Assembly (NCBI GenBank): GCA_947044365.1
Contig: OX345636.1
Span: 61,073,537 to 61,137,536 of the forward strand
Origin: Petrosia ficiformis
Lineage: Eukaryota; Porifera; Demospongiae; Haplosclerida; Petrosiidae
Direction of reading: 5' to 3'
Length of the DNA stretch: 64,000 bases
In this document: one piece after another, positions 1-11,080 of the stretch
Layout: every line of letters begins with the position of its first letter
Numbering within the stretch: the stretch's first letter is position 1
Position numbers and translations under genes: made by a program
Notes under the pieces: generated by a model
The model's database searches: none
Told to the model about the DNA's origin: nothing
Seen by the model: only the letters and a program-made list of their open reading frames with translations

Positions 1-455
1 GTACAACCACATCAAAGTTCGTTCACGAGTACAGCAGGGATATATGCCATATATCATCCCTGGTATGACGTCATGGTTTTGCACATGCGCAGTCACCAAA
101 AGTCTAAAAAGAATTAAGGCTAGGAAGCGTGTTCGACAAGTAAACACAGAAAAGAAGCTCTCTTTGTCTCTTAAAAAAAGAACAAATAGATGGGCGTTTC
201 TCCCAGGAAATAATCATTTGATTGGCCCAAATTGCAGAAAGTGTAATTTGTGTTAGCCTGTTACTCGTGTCCATTGTCCTGTTCTTCTTTGATGTTTCTG
301 TTAGCTAAAGAATATATTATATGTACCATGGCTTCTCGGTATATATGGCGAGTATAAGATCCTCACACCTCGGCTTCGCCTTGGGCCAATATCTCGCTGC
401 TCGGGTCTTATATTCGCCATATATCCCTCGAAGCCATAGTATATATATTACATAT

Positions 456-500
<45 letters not shown>

Positions 501-716
501 TATAGGTCCTATTAGCATGCTATATATTATATAATTATAATTATAATTATATATATATATTATATATATATATGCGTATGTATGTACATGTGTAAATACA
601 AATGTACTCACATATTCTATCTATAGATATACCTACATTAATCTTAGAATGTTTGTATTATGTACATATGCATTTACATATTTGTGTATTTATAATGATA
701 TTATTGACAATGATTT

Positions 717-805
<89 letters not shown>

Positions 806-1120
806 TATATATATATATATATATATACATAATTATAAGTACTATTTATACCATGGCTTCGAGGGATATATGGCTAATATCGAGATGCGAGGGTCTTATA
901 TTCACCATATATACCGAGAAGCCATGGTACATATAATATATTCTATAGCTAACAGAAACATCAAAGAAGAACAGGACAATGGACACGAGTAACAGACTAA
1001 CATCATACCAGGGATGATATCCCTGCTGTACTCGTGAACGAACTTTGATGTGGTTGTATAACTTCCCTGTGGTTGTATAACTGCCTTGTGGTCGGGGATA
1101 TATGCCATATATACGCCCTG
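1..1120. repeat. Imperfect inverted repeat with (TA)n core
   Basis: Bases 1-70 are, with a short indel, the reverse complement of 1000-1066. Bases about 250-440 are the reverse complement of about 840-1000; both contain the accATGGcTTC / GAAGCCATggt motif. The arms enclose long (TA)n tracts at about 455-495 and 720-835. The left arm carries an extra stretch (about 70-245) with no partner on the right. This is a foldback or MITE-like structure and may be an old insertion upstream of the first visible exon. The small open frames inside it look accidental. Confidence 0.75.
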
Positions 1121-1169
1121 TCAGCTCTTTGATGTTTCTGTTAACTATGGTATATTTATAATTATACAG

Positions 1170-4100
1170 AATATATGAATGAAGAGTGGATAATGAAACA
1201 TGTTTGGAATAATGAACAACTAATGAATAACAAGAATGAGATTCAGAAAAGTTTAATTCATCATATTGTTGATGATAGACTACAGGAGGGAACACTTGTG
1301 ACTGATTTGATTGATTCTATCAAATCACCATTCACTACACCACAACAATTAGTTAGTAAATCACTGATCAATATTGTGTTAATAAATTATTATGTTAATT
1401 ATTTCAGGAGACACAGAGAATACTGGAAAAGAAGATATTTGAGAAGGAATCAGAATTATTAAAACTATCTGTTGAGATGAGAGAGAAGAGTGATGAAATT
1501 ACACACCTAAAGACAAGAGAGGTGTCATTAATAGATAAATCAGATACACTAGAGAAAGGTCACATAATTAATATAATTTATTATATGGGATTTTAATATT
1601 TGATATAATGCTTTTTAGAATTGGGTTTTTCAAAAGATGAAACACAAGCCTACAAGAAAATGGCTATTAGTACAAGACAAGGTAACATAAATTATAATTA
1701 AATATCTGTTAAATATAATACTTTTAATATATACTATATAGAACTGAAGATTGAAAGGAAAATGTCATTAATTAAGTCACAAGAGTTGGATTTTTCAAGG
1801 AAACAGGTCAAACATTTTAGTGAGAAGCTCAAACTCACATCTACCCTTTCATCAGGTTTATATGATTACCACATGCATATCAATTAAACTATGTTTCTTT
1901 AGATAAGGAAGATTTGAAGACAATGAAAAAGAGTAAGGATTATCAGAAGCCTCAAGAGACCGAACTATTTGAAGAGAAACAGTCAAAACCTGTAGATGAG
2001 GATAAATCAGTGATTAGTGATAAAACACTAATAGCACTGGAAGGTTAGTTAAGTATTCATAATATTATACATTATGATTAATAATTATATTATTACAACA
2101 GAGAATGAGTCACTACAGAAGATAGTTATTAGTAAGAATGAACAAGTAGAGGAACTACAGAGTATGTTAGAAATGAAGGAGGGGAGAATGAATGAATTAG
2201 AGACACAACTGACAGGAAAACTACATGATGGTAAGTAGATAAATGATATCAGGAACAAATGAGTAGCAAATACTTCAAGGAGCATCCAAACGGTCTAATT
2301 TTATTTCCATAGAAGGATTTTTAAGTAGTGGTATGACAACAGGTAAGTGGCTAGGTAAGACACTCCCCCTGTATACACATCTGTACAATGTTGTTGTCAC
2401 TGGTAATTAAACTGTACAAACAAACAGTCTAAAATATTGCAGTAGGATGCTTTTCAGTTAACTAAGAAAACAATAGTTTTGTAATTACATGTACTATATA
2501 AAGAAAGTCTATTTGGTTAATTACTAGTAATACTAATAATGGCATAAATGATTATTGATGATTCTTCCTTTACATAGAATTAGAGTCACTACAAACAACA
2601 ATTGTAAATAAAACTACACAAATGGAGACAAAACTAAAGTTTCTTAATTTACAAATGGAGGAGTTTAAGAGGATTGAGGATGTGAAGATATTTTCCTCAC
2701 ATGATTCAGAGGTTATCAAGTATCAGAGAACTGCTGCAGCTCAATTGAGCTACATGGTACCAGAGCGTAAGTTATATGTCTCATTTACAATTAACGGAAC
2801 ATCAAAACATTTCTATCATTTTAGAAGAGAGGTCAATACAAACAACAGATAAACCTTCACAAACAGAAGATCTTCGGAATATAGTAGAGAATAATGAAGT
2901 ACGTTTGGAAGAATTACAAATGCAGAGAGAAAGAATAAGGGAATTGGAAGTTACTATACAAGAAATGAAGGAAACTAGAAAGACATCATCACTTGTAGTA
3001 CAAAACGCCAGTGACATCATTCCTTTATCAGGTTATAATAATTACAGACTAATCTCTTAATATTAATATCATATTATTATACAGATGATCCTGGTCTTCA
3101 TATAGCTAAACAGAAGGTGTTTCATATTAAAGGGAATACTCTGGATTGGGGAGATTATGGGTTTAAGATGAATTTCCCAGAAGGTACCATCCCACCATCA
3201 CAAGTGATTATCAAAGCTCTTGTTGGTGGTAAATTCGAGTTTCCTGATGGAATGGAACTTGTCAGTGCTTTATATGTCATCTCATTTCCTGAAGAATTCC
3301 TCCAGCCTGTGAAATTGCATATACAACACTGTGTCTATCTGAAGAGTTCACGACAGTTTAAATATCTCAGTTTCATAATAGCACCTATAGATGAGTCAGT
3401 ACCCCCATACAAGTTCCAGTACATAGAGGGTGGTAAATTCTATACTGATAGTCAGTATGGAATGATAGTTCGTTCCAAGTTTTGTATCATGGGTATTGGT
3501 AAGAAGATTAATGGGGTAGATCCATACACCTCATGTGATGAAGAGGAAGACTCATCATCAGATCCTCCTAGTGATAGTGAAACACAATCCACATCAGGAG
3601 ATGGTTAGAATAGTAATAATATATTATTATTAATATAAATTAATATTATTTTTATTATTATTAGGTGAGGTTCAATCAATTGATAATGATCAGTCTAGTA
3701 ATACTGACTCATCTTCAGATGATAAGGATTCTAGTAATGATACTGAAATACAATCAACATCTAAACATGGTTAGTATTATAATAATAATTATTTTTTTAT
3801 TATCATTGTAATTATTAGTATAACTGTGCTTATCATAATTATTATATTTTTTTATTCTGATACTGAAACATCGCCTTTGTCTCCTATTATTGTTACTAAT
3901 ACAGAAACGCAATCAACATATAAACAAGGTAAATATATATAATGAATATTATTATTTTTACTGTTATTATTAGGTGATATTCAATCAATCAAGACAACTG
4001 ACTCACTATCTCCAGAGGACAAGAATCCTACTAGTAATACTGGAGGTGTAACGCATTCCATAAATGGACATGGTTAGGATATTATAAAAATATTATCTGG

Positions 4101-7100
4101 AGATTATGAGTGGGGCCATTAAACTTGTGTATCCAACTAACCAGCTTGATTCCATATAGGGATATACTGTTAACCATTTGTGTCAACTTTGTGGGTTGTG
4201 GGATGTAACTTTTATAGTATGATTTTGAGTGGGTGTATCAAAGGAACTGAAAGTCATTTGTATCACTGTTGTTGTGCTGCAAAAACCAAAATGAAATTAA
4301 TTAGAATAGATTGTGTGATTAGAAACGAAATAGAACAAAAATGATTTTTGTCCCACCTACTCTCCGCTAATTGTCTTTCCCATATGACGAAATTTACAAA
4401 ACATGTATTTTGACAACCAATGCATTGTTTATCACACTGAAGTTTTGTGCTCATGCTAGCTGCCTCATTCTAGCTGCCTCATTCTGCTCATCAGCTCCTG
4501 TTATTATTTAATTAATTACTAATATTTAATCTTTACTTAAATTATATCTAACATTAATTATAGAGATGACAGGCTCTGTTTCATCTGATAAACAAGATAA
4601 ACATGAAGATGATAAATGTAAGATAGTGTTAATGTCTCTCATATCCTATATAATATATTACATGTCTTATTATCAGTACATGTTGATAATGATATTAATA
4701 CTGTTACTAATAATGATGATATTAGTACTGAATATATTATCAACACACCTGATATACAACAAGAGATAACTACTAGTTAGTATATATAATAATACATGTC
4801 TTTATAATTATGTAATAATTGTTTATATTAGTTTCAGCTATTCATGATAGTGATCTATTAGAGTCTAGACTCACTTCAGGAAATATAATTCAAACAATAT
4901 CAAGAGGAGGTATGATTGGTTTATAAATATATATACTGTTTTAAATGTCAATCTGTTATATTGTATATATTCAGTTCAAGTTACTAGTGATAGTTCTATT
5001 CCTGATAATATATACACTGGACAAATTTGTTATGTAAAGAAGGGAACAAACGGATGGTGTATGGTATTCATGGCAGTACAGAATATTAAAGTATTTCTTG
5101 AGGTATTTATAATACTTACATTATTAATACTTATCATATGATTATTATACATTTCAGTATCTGAAAGAGGAATATTCAGATGATGATAAAGATGACATGT
5201 TCAGGTTTTGTTTCATTGATCCTGTGAATGGATTTATTGAATTAGATTTAGTGAAAACATTTCAAGATGGTTGGACTATTGACCCAATTAGAAAACCCCT
5301 GAGGGTAAGTGAACGTAAATGTACAGTTTGTTAAACTCTTATAGTATTGATACTATCATTATTGCTGTTGGTATTACATACATGTATATTTCTACAGATC
5401 AGGAAGAGAGATGCTGATCTGTTTGGTACTGTGGAACTTCCTATTCCTCCAACTTGCAGAGTGACTATCTGGTCTAAAGTATCACAAGATACCGAAGAAT
5501 ATTTGAGTTACACTGTACCTCTAATTGGAATTCATTCTGATGTCAATGAAATATGTATTCAACGTTTTAGTAATACATCAGGTACATTATATTATATGAT
5601 AAATGTTATAAGTTATATGTGTATTTGTATTATAGAATCATCATCTAGTCAAGATAGTGATACACCTCATAAAGCACATACAGGTTAGGAATGATAAATA
5701 TAAAATTTAATACAATCACTAGCGTCACCAAGGGTAGGGGACATGTGTCCCACCAACAGCTGACTATGCTCTACCAATCAAGCCTCTAAGTTAATTAGTG
5801 TCATATCGGTGCTATAAAGTAGTATGTCAGTGACATGTTAATTTTTTTACCAATTGTTATTTTAGTTAACCATCATGTTAAAGAATAATAAAAAACATTT
5901 TCAATAAAATGAAAGATGTAGGGATGTTAAAACCGAAAAACCATGTGAACAAGGTTTGGAGGCTAACATAGGATGCAAAATTAACAAACCACTTCCATAT
6001 AAACCTACATAAGTACAGCTTTTTGTATTTTGCTTAATAGTGGTGTAAGTACTTATGTAGGTTTATATGGAAGAGGTTTGTTTAATTAGGCATAATTATA
6101 AATGTGTACATATTACTCATCTACTATAAGAAGACACCATCATAAACATACAACATTTACCTGTACACAAAGTCACAAACCTGTCTTCATTCATTCATGA
6201 AGGTCTCTCATCATTCATAAAGACCTCTCTGAAAACAGTTACAATTGGAATAGAAATTATAGCTACATTTCTACTTTTATATTTTCTTGTAACTGGAGCA
6301 ACTTCTGTGTTTACAAAATCTAATGGATCAGGAGGTGAAGTTAATATGGGCATATCATTGTGTGAACATTATTAAGTTAGCAAGCAACAATCAGTCATAG
6401 ATCCTATAATTGATATCCCATTCACTGACAAATCTAATTAATGTTATATTCGTTAGGAACTGGTATATAAAAATACAAAATTAAGACCGCCATCAACTCA
6501 CAATTAAGTATTAAACAATAAGTGAAGTAGAGTTGTTATACAAACCCAACAAACCCACAAATGACATTTTCTTATGAATAATTAACTTCAGAGCCTTATT
6601 TATTATGGGCCATACCAAACTCTATAATAACTCTTCTTTGACTGATAGTATTATTATGTCATTTCCTCCAGTGAAATATCTGTTACATGTACATATTTAC
6701 AGTATTACTCATGATGTGTATTATTCAGTGTGTTACAATACAAAAATTGCAAGTCTCTATTATACATTATGATTACTATTTTAATCGTTGTTTAATATAG
6801 GGTTTATTCCAGATGATGCTTCCAACATCCTCTTCAGTCATTTATCAGATATTACAGATGTTCAATCATTTTGTATCTATATTGGACTAGGATCAGAGTG
6901 TGATAAACAGTATAACTCTCCTAATGAACAGAAAATTGTGATGCTTAGAAAGTGGCAAGACCTACAAAGAAGGACTTGGCGAGATTTTATCCGGCCATTT
7001 GTGATGCTACAGAAATGTGTGAAAGCTCAAGAACTAGCAAAGACATATTCTGTGTATTTTTATGATGAGGAAGAATTGAAGAAATGTAAAAAAATAAATA

Positions 7101-7117
7101 ATCACTATGAGTTATAA
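1170..7117 (+). CDS. Coiled-coil / ZU5 / UPA-like / death-domain protein gene, about 21 exons (5' end probably outside window)
   Basis: Exons joined by eye: 1170-1351, 1408-1558, 1619-1681, 1742-1855, 1903-2043, 2102-2230, 2313-2342, 2578-2766, 2825-3031, 3085-3603, 3665-3769, (3860-3928, doubtful), 3974-4072, 4564-4617, 4677-4775, 4832 or 4838-4909, 4975-5102, 5158-5304, 5398-5581, 5636-5683, 6801-7117. Apart from the doubtful one, each is flanked by AG/GT and the frame stays open to TAA at 7115-7117, giving about 1,000 residues. Nearly all introns are phase 1; most are 40-260 bp. The first in-window Met is at 1175, but a good acceptor at 1167-1169 in the same phase suggests upstream exons to the left. 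The domain order matches the ZU5-UPA-DD arrangement of UNC5, PIDD and ankyrins, with a coiled coil replacing their N-terminal parts. A cytoplasmic signalling or scaffold role is inferred; no signal peptide or membrane span is visible. Confidence 0.85.
1408..3031 (+). CDS. Coiled-coil exons of the ZU5-DD gene
   Basis: Eight exons between 1408 and 3031 encode a charged, Glu/Lys/Leu-rich stretch with heptad-like spacing, for example the segment beginning ETQRILEKKIFEKESELLKL, the exon at 2102-2230 (ENESLQKIVISKNEQVEELQ) and the exon at 2825-3031. This is expected to form a long coiled coil for oligomerisation. The exons are phase 1 at both ends, so any could be added or lost without shifting the frame. 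One is only 30 nt (2313-2342). The N-terminal exon (1170-1351) is helical-looking (WNNEQLMNNKNEIQKSLIHH) and might be part of another death-fold domain, but I cannot assign it. Confidence 0.75.
3085..3603 (+). CDS. ZU5 domain exon
   Basis: This single 519-nt exon is the largest in the gene. After DDPGLHIAKQKVFHIKGNTL it reads LDWGDYGFKMNFPEGTIPPS, then a beta-rich stretch containing SALYVISFPEEFLQPVKLHI and an FKYLSFIIAP strand. The G-x-x-M-x-F-P-E-G-T-I motif followed by P-V-K-L-x-I is typical of ZU5 domains (ZO-1, UNC5, ankyrin, PIDD). The exon ends in an acidic, Ser-rich tail (CDEEEDSSSDPPSDSETQST) that continues into repeated spacer exons. The family is a beta-sandwich protein-interaction module. 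PIDD-type ZU5 domains can self-cleave at an HFS motif; I do not see one here. Confidence 0.85.
3665..4909 (+). CDS. Acidic/Ser-Thr-rich spacer exons between ZU5 and UPA
   Basis: Exons 3665-3769, 3974-4072, 4564-4617, 4677-4775 and 4832/4838-4909 (plus the doubtful 3860-3928) encode low-complexity Asp/Ser/Thr/Asn-rich linkers. Several share motifs: GEVQSIDNDQSSNTDSSSDD and GDIQSIKTTDSLSPEDKNPT at exon starts, and NDTEIQSTSKH and TNTETQSTYKQ at exon ends, echoing SDSETQSTSGD at the end of the ZU5 exon. They look like tandemly duplicated, frame-neutral phase-1 cassettes. The last exon has two acceptors 6 bp apart (4831 and 4837), both in frame. Confidence 0.7.
3860..3928 (+). other. Cassette-like exon with a broken 3' splice site
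   Basis: A 69-nt stretch reads in the gene's frame as DTETSPLSPIIVTNTETQST YKQ and ends at a good donor (GTAAAT at 3929). It is preceded by a T-rich tract but by TG (3858-3859) where AG is required; a single T-to-A change would give the usual acceptor. The nearest upstream AG (about 3814) would bring in an immediate in-frame stop. The exon is phase 1 at both ends, so skipping keeps the frame. It may be a recently disabled exon, a sequencing error, or use a non-canonical site. Confidence 0.5.
4975..5581 (+). CDS. UPA-like region exons
   Basis: Exons 4975-5102, 5158-5304 and 5398-5581 encode about 150 residues of beta-type sequence between ZU5 and death domain. They contain GWCMVFMAVQNIKVFLEYLK, FRFCFIDPVNGFIELDLVKT and ELPIPPTCRVTIWSKVSQDT. 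Position and character fit a UPA domain (conserved in UNC5, PIDD and ankyrins), but I recognise no single diagnostic residue, so this is mainly inference from architecture. These are the only exons joined by phase-0 introns in the gene. Confidence 0.55.
5983..6082. repeat. Hairpin (MITE-like foldback) in the last intron
   Basis: Arms 5983-6016 and 6049-6082 are reverse complements with one mismatch over 34 bp, separated by a 32-bp loop. It lies in the 1.1-kb intron between 5683 and 6801, the longest intron of the gene. No clear flanking duplication was identified. Confidence 0.8.
6801..7117 (+). CDS. Death-domain-like terminal exon
   Basis: The exon begins GFIPDDASNILFSHLSDITD and continues through helical segments (VQSFCIYIGLGSECDKQYNS, RKWQDLQRRTWRDFIRPFVM, LQKCVKAQELAKTYSVYF) to TAA at 7115-7117. 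The pattern of about six short helices with a central Trp helix and a Leu-rich final helix fits the death-fold superfamily; which subfamily (DD or a relative) cannot be settled by eye. An inverted second copy lies at 11198-11460. The following 80-90 bp of 3' flank are also shared with that copy. Confidence 0.7.
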
Positions 7118-9053
7118 CTTAGATTATATTATTTTCAGTTACTTTTTTTGCATATTTTTAATTAAATTAATTGCCAGTTTGATTATGTTTGGGTGGTGAA
7201 CTTAATTACAAAGCTTGGGAATGAGGCTGTATGGTGAAACTATATTCTACCATGTGGAGCTATTTATAATTATACAAAGTTGATGAACAGTAAGTTTGTA
7301 TGTCTGTACATGTTAATTTGGTTCATAAAGAATAGATTATCGATGTTGCTAATTATTATCAGGTTAATACTAATATCATAGTGTTATCTATCTATCCATT
7401 CATTTCTTTATCTTTTGTTTCATCTACTTATCTCTGTATGACGACATGTTAGCAGAGAGTATCGATATCATACTTGATGTACTAGTTACAGAAGCTTTCT
7501 GATTATTGGCCATGGATCTTGATTCTTACTATGGCATCAACACTGTCCTGTAGAGATCATTGAATTTATGCTTTCAGGAACTAACACAATGATTGTAAGT
7601 TATGAATGCCATTGTCAAACCAGTAGTCTAGCTATCCATCAATTCATTTGTCTATCAATGTATCTATTTATCCATCCTTTCTATATCATGTTTAGTAATC
7701 TATTCATCTTTTTGTCCAGTTATCCACCTATATGTATTCATATACATGATGTGCATGTGTGATTATTAAAGTGGCCGTTTCTGTTTGCAAATTTATTTAT
7801 TAAAGAGTGTGTGGCCGAGTCATCTAATGATTCACAGTTACAAGTTATATAACACTCAAATTTTAAATGATTCAGAATTAGTAGACTACTCTGTGTAAAG
7901 TTTGGTAGAAAAATATCGACAGACCTCTTAAATGTGCGTGCAGATATTAGGTGTAGTATAATAACGCAAATGTGGTAAAGTTGTGACACTATATAATTTC
8001 GCATGTGGGGTTTAAAGGGTTATTTAATGGATGAAGTTAGATAACATGTCAGTGGTTTAGCCATCTGTATACAAGTAGTATCAATTTGACTACCTGGATC
8101 AAAAATTACAAATCAATTTACATCATTACAGTAAGAAATACTTCAATAAGTCAATGTAATATTCCACATTGTTTCATATTTTAATAAATTGCTAAGGCTC
8201 TTGTAAAATCAAGTTGTGTATTGGGTGGACGCTTAATTGAAAATGTGAGAAAAATGTCGAGACTTGGTGTTGTTAAACGATTTCTTAGAGGTCATTTTTC
8301 GTAATATAATTGCTAGTGACCAACAAGTTTTGTGATACTATAAGTGGGCAAGGTCCTATACGTGTGACGTAATCATGCAAGTATCGTATTGAGATGTTAC
8401 CCAATAAGAAGCCATTATTGACTGACTACAGTTGTTATAACTTAGAAATGTCATTAGAAGGTCTTTTCTATTAGTGTTAAGATGTTAACATGTACATATA
8501 TATGTGTATGTGTATATATGTGTAAGTACAGGATTAAATATATTGTATGACTGACTATTGTGTTAGTTTGTGATAGTTCAACAAACCCCAAAAAATTATT
8601 TGTCTGGAAAACAGTAATTACCAGTTCTTGACGTATCTTAACAACAATCTTTGGCCATCTAAAAGATGTTGGTATTCATAAAAGCACTACATATGAATAG
8701 GTATGCGTATATTAAAACTTGTCTATATATTATCAGATATTTCAGATCATCACTTGCAATTGAAATGTACGGGTAGGCATTGTTTTTACTTGCCATACCT
8801 ACATAGAGAGTACTACTGTAATGACTGATACTTGCATGAAACAATACCACGTGTTTACAGTAGATTGTGTAAATATGTCATGTAGCTATTAATAATTGTT
8901 TATTATTATATATACTACAGCCACCTGATATGATGTGTAATGAGTATTCGTATGAAGCCCTACCGCCTCAAACATCAACAATTGTAAGTATTGATTTATA
9001 TGAGTATGGATATTTAAGGTGTTGGTTGGATTCTATATTTCTATTTATCCAGT
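7118..9053. other. Intergenic, no gene recognised
   Basis: About 80 bp after the stop codon match the inverted copy at 11080-11165, so this includes the 3' flank or UTR of the duplicated unit. Beyond that I see only AT-rich sequence, short ATCCATC-type simple repeats (about 7385-7740) and a TGTATATATG tract near 8500. The small open frames lack recognisable protein features. Confidence 0.6.
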
Positions 9054-9057
9054 TTAA

Positions 9058-9681
9058 CCCTTTCCCGACCAATGACACTTTAACACATCATTATCTAATT
9101 TGCTCTACCTGACTAATGACGCGTTAACACATCATTGTTACCAAAAGGCAAATATATGATAAAATCTTTACTTAAGTATAGAAGAAACTAACAAGCCCAC
9201 ACTACGAAGAAGACATTTAGTTAGTTGAAATTAGGGAAAACATCAAATTCCAGGCTAAACAAAAGTGATAAAGACGCTAAGTATGGGCGTTGCCGTTAAC
9301 TATTACAGATTCAAACACTTGTCTTGCGGCTTTCCTGCAGCTAATGAAGCATGTTTTTGGTATCAATGGCTTTCTTAGAAGGTCTTCTGTATAACTAAGT
9401 GAGTTAAAAGTCATGGTTGCTTAAAATTCAGGCGTTATACAGACTATACAAAAAGTGGGCGTTGCCTGTCGATTACTATACATACAAACGTTCACCTTTC
9501 TCTCTCCTGCTGATAGCGAAGTATAAATTTTACATCAATGAGTTTGTTAAAGACTCTTCTTTCCACAAAGTAAATCAGAATGTTGAGTCTTATAAAATAT
9601 GAGAGTTATAGGGCTGAAAATGTTATATAGATATTAATTAAAATTGGGTTAATAACGAAAACGCCCGTGGTCGGGAAAGGG
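9058..9681. mobile_element. piggyBac-like non-autonomous element (MITE), 624 bp
   Basis: The ends are perfect 14-bp inverted repeats (CCCTTTCCCGACCA at 9058-9071, its complement at 9668-9681), each flanked directly by TTAA (9054-9057 and 9682-9685). TTAA target duplication with CCC...GGG termini is the signature of the piggyBac superfamily. No transposase frame is present. The interior (about 9280-9600) resembles, in reverse orientation, repeats at about 14020-14275, 52080-52330 and 58965-59240 (shared TATCAGCAGGAAGATAGCAA-type core), which may be decayed relatives. Confidence 0.85.
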
Positions 9682-9689
9682 TTAATACT

Positions 9690-11080
9690 TGATTCTGTTC
9701 CAGTAGCGGTGGTTATTCCCGACCAGTATGGGCAGAACACTGGATATTGTATCTTTGTGTAATTATGATAATTATGAACACAAGATATTTTATTATGATA
9801 TATACAATAGTCCTCAATAACCAGTTCCAAGTATTGTTATTATAATAGTAATAATACATGATATTACATATGTGATATACTATACACGTGTTAGGGATGT
9901 ACAGAACCTCAAGATTATTTAGCTTTGTAGGTGAGGCACTGGAAAATAGATGGATATAAAAATCATTCTACAGTGAAACAGCTAGTGCATTCAATTTTAT
10001 TAGTCTCACATGTTTATGTGAACGGTTACCTGTATAACTTCAATTTTGTTAACAACTCAGGCTTCCAACTAGATAGAAGATCTTCTCATGTAGCCATTGA
10101 TACAAAAATAATCTTGAAGGAAAGTAGTATTTACCACATAGAGTACTTAATCTTGTGAAAACATAATTATGTATAACACATGTAAAGTATGGTAGGTATT
10201 GTAGTATATTTATTATATACACTATTTGAATTGACTAATCAGATTGCACGATTAGAGGTTGCTAATTATTTACTTATTAACCACCCAGGCTTACTTATTA
10301 ACTCCCCGGGTTACTTATTAACCCATGATTTATTAAGAATAAACAATGAATGTAGCATGAAGGATGAATAGTCTAACTGGTGATGTTACTGAGGGCGGAG
10401 CCCGAAATAATCAATATTGTTTTATTGCACATGGAAACCAAGAATACAGTATCCGAGCAATTTAGATTATAGTTATTATTTTGTTGGATAGAAGACATAA
10501 CAAGAAAGTCATGTAGTACTCTTCTTTAGCTGCAGAAAGATAGCAAGGTGATCAATAGCGCGATCGTTTTGCTCTCGAGGGCCTTCTTTATATACATATA
10601 ATTATATAGTCTAGCTAACATTAGTGAAGGAGTACTTCCTGAATTAGCAAACTGTCTAACTCATTTGGTACAGTACATATCAGGTGCAACTTAAGCAACA
10701 AATATGTTTCACATGTAACATAGATGCGAGAATCATAAATTAGTATGCATTCATCATTAAACTTGCACTTGTGCCTGAACATGAACACATTTACTACTAG
10801 TAGACATGTGACAAAATTGCATGCATGTGTGTTAAAAATTAATTAGTCATTCTGTTTTCTACTGGTTGTAGTTGTTCTTAATCTCTAGCTGCTGCAAATA
10901 CTGTAGTAACTTAGAAAAAAGCAAGAAGACAGCAAGCAAAACTTCCACCATGACAACAATGTGATTGAGCCCTGCCCATTGGCAAAAATTAATAATTGAG
11001 CCATGCTCGCAAAAGAGTTAAATCAAACACGTTTGCCAAAAATGCATACGTGTTCAACACAAGTGAGTCTCTTAAGTGGT
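9690..11080. other. Intergenic, no gene recognised
   Basis: No coding signal found. A short degenerate repeat of a TTACTTATTAACC unit, with one copy reading CCCCGGG, occurs at about 10265-10335. The remainder is AT-rich unique-looking sequence. Confidence 0.6.

Noticed and set aside
846..1295. 149-codon minus-strand frame near the left end
   Set aside because: It runs through the foldback repeat and antisense to the first exon of the ZU5-DD gene; no domain recognised.
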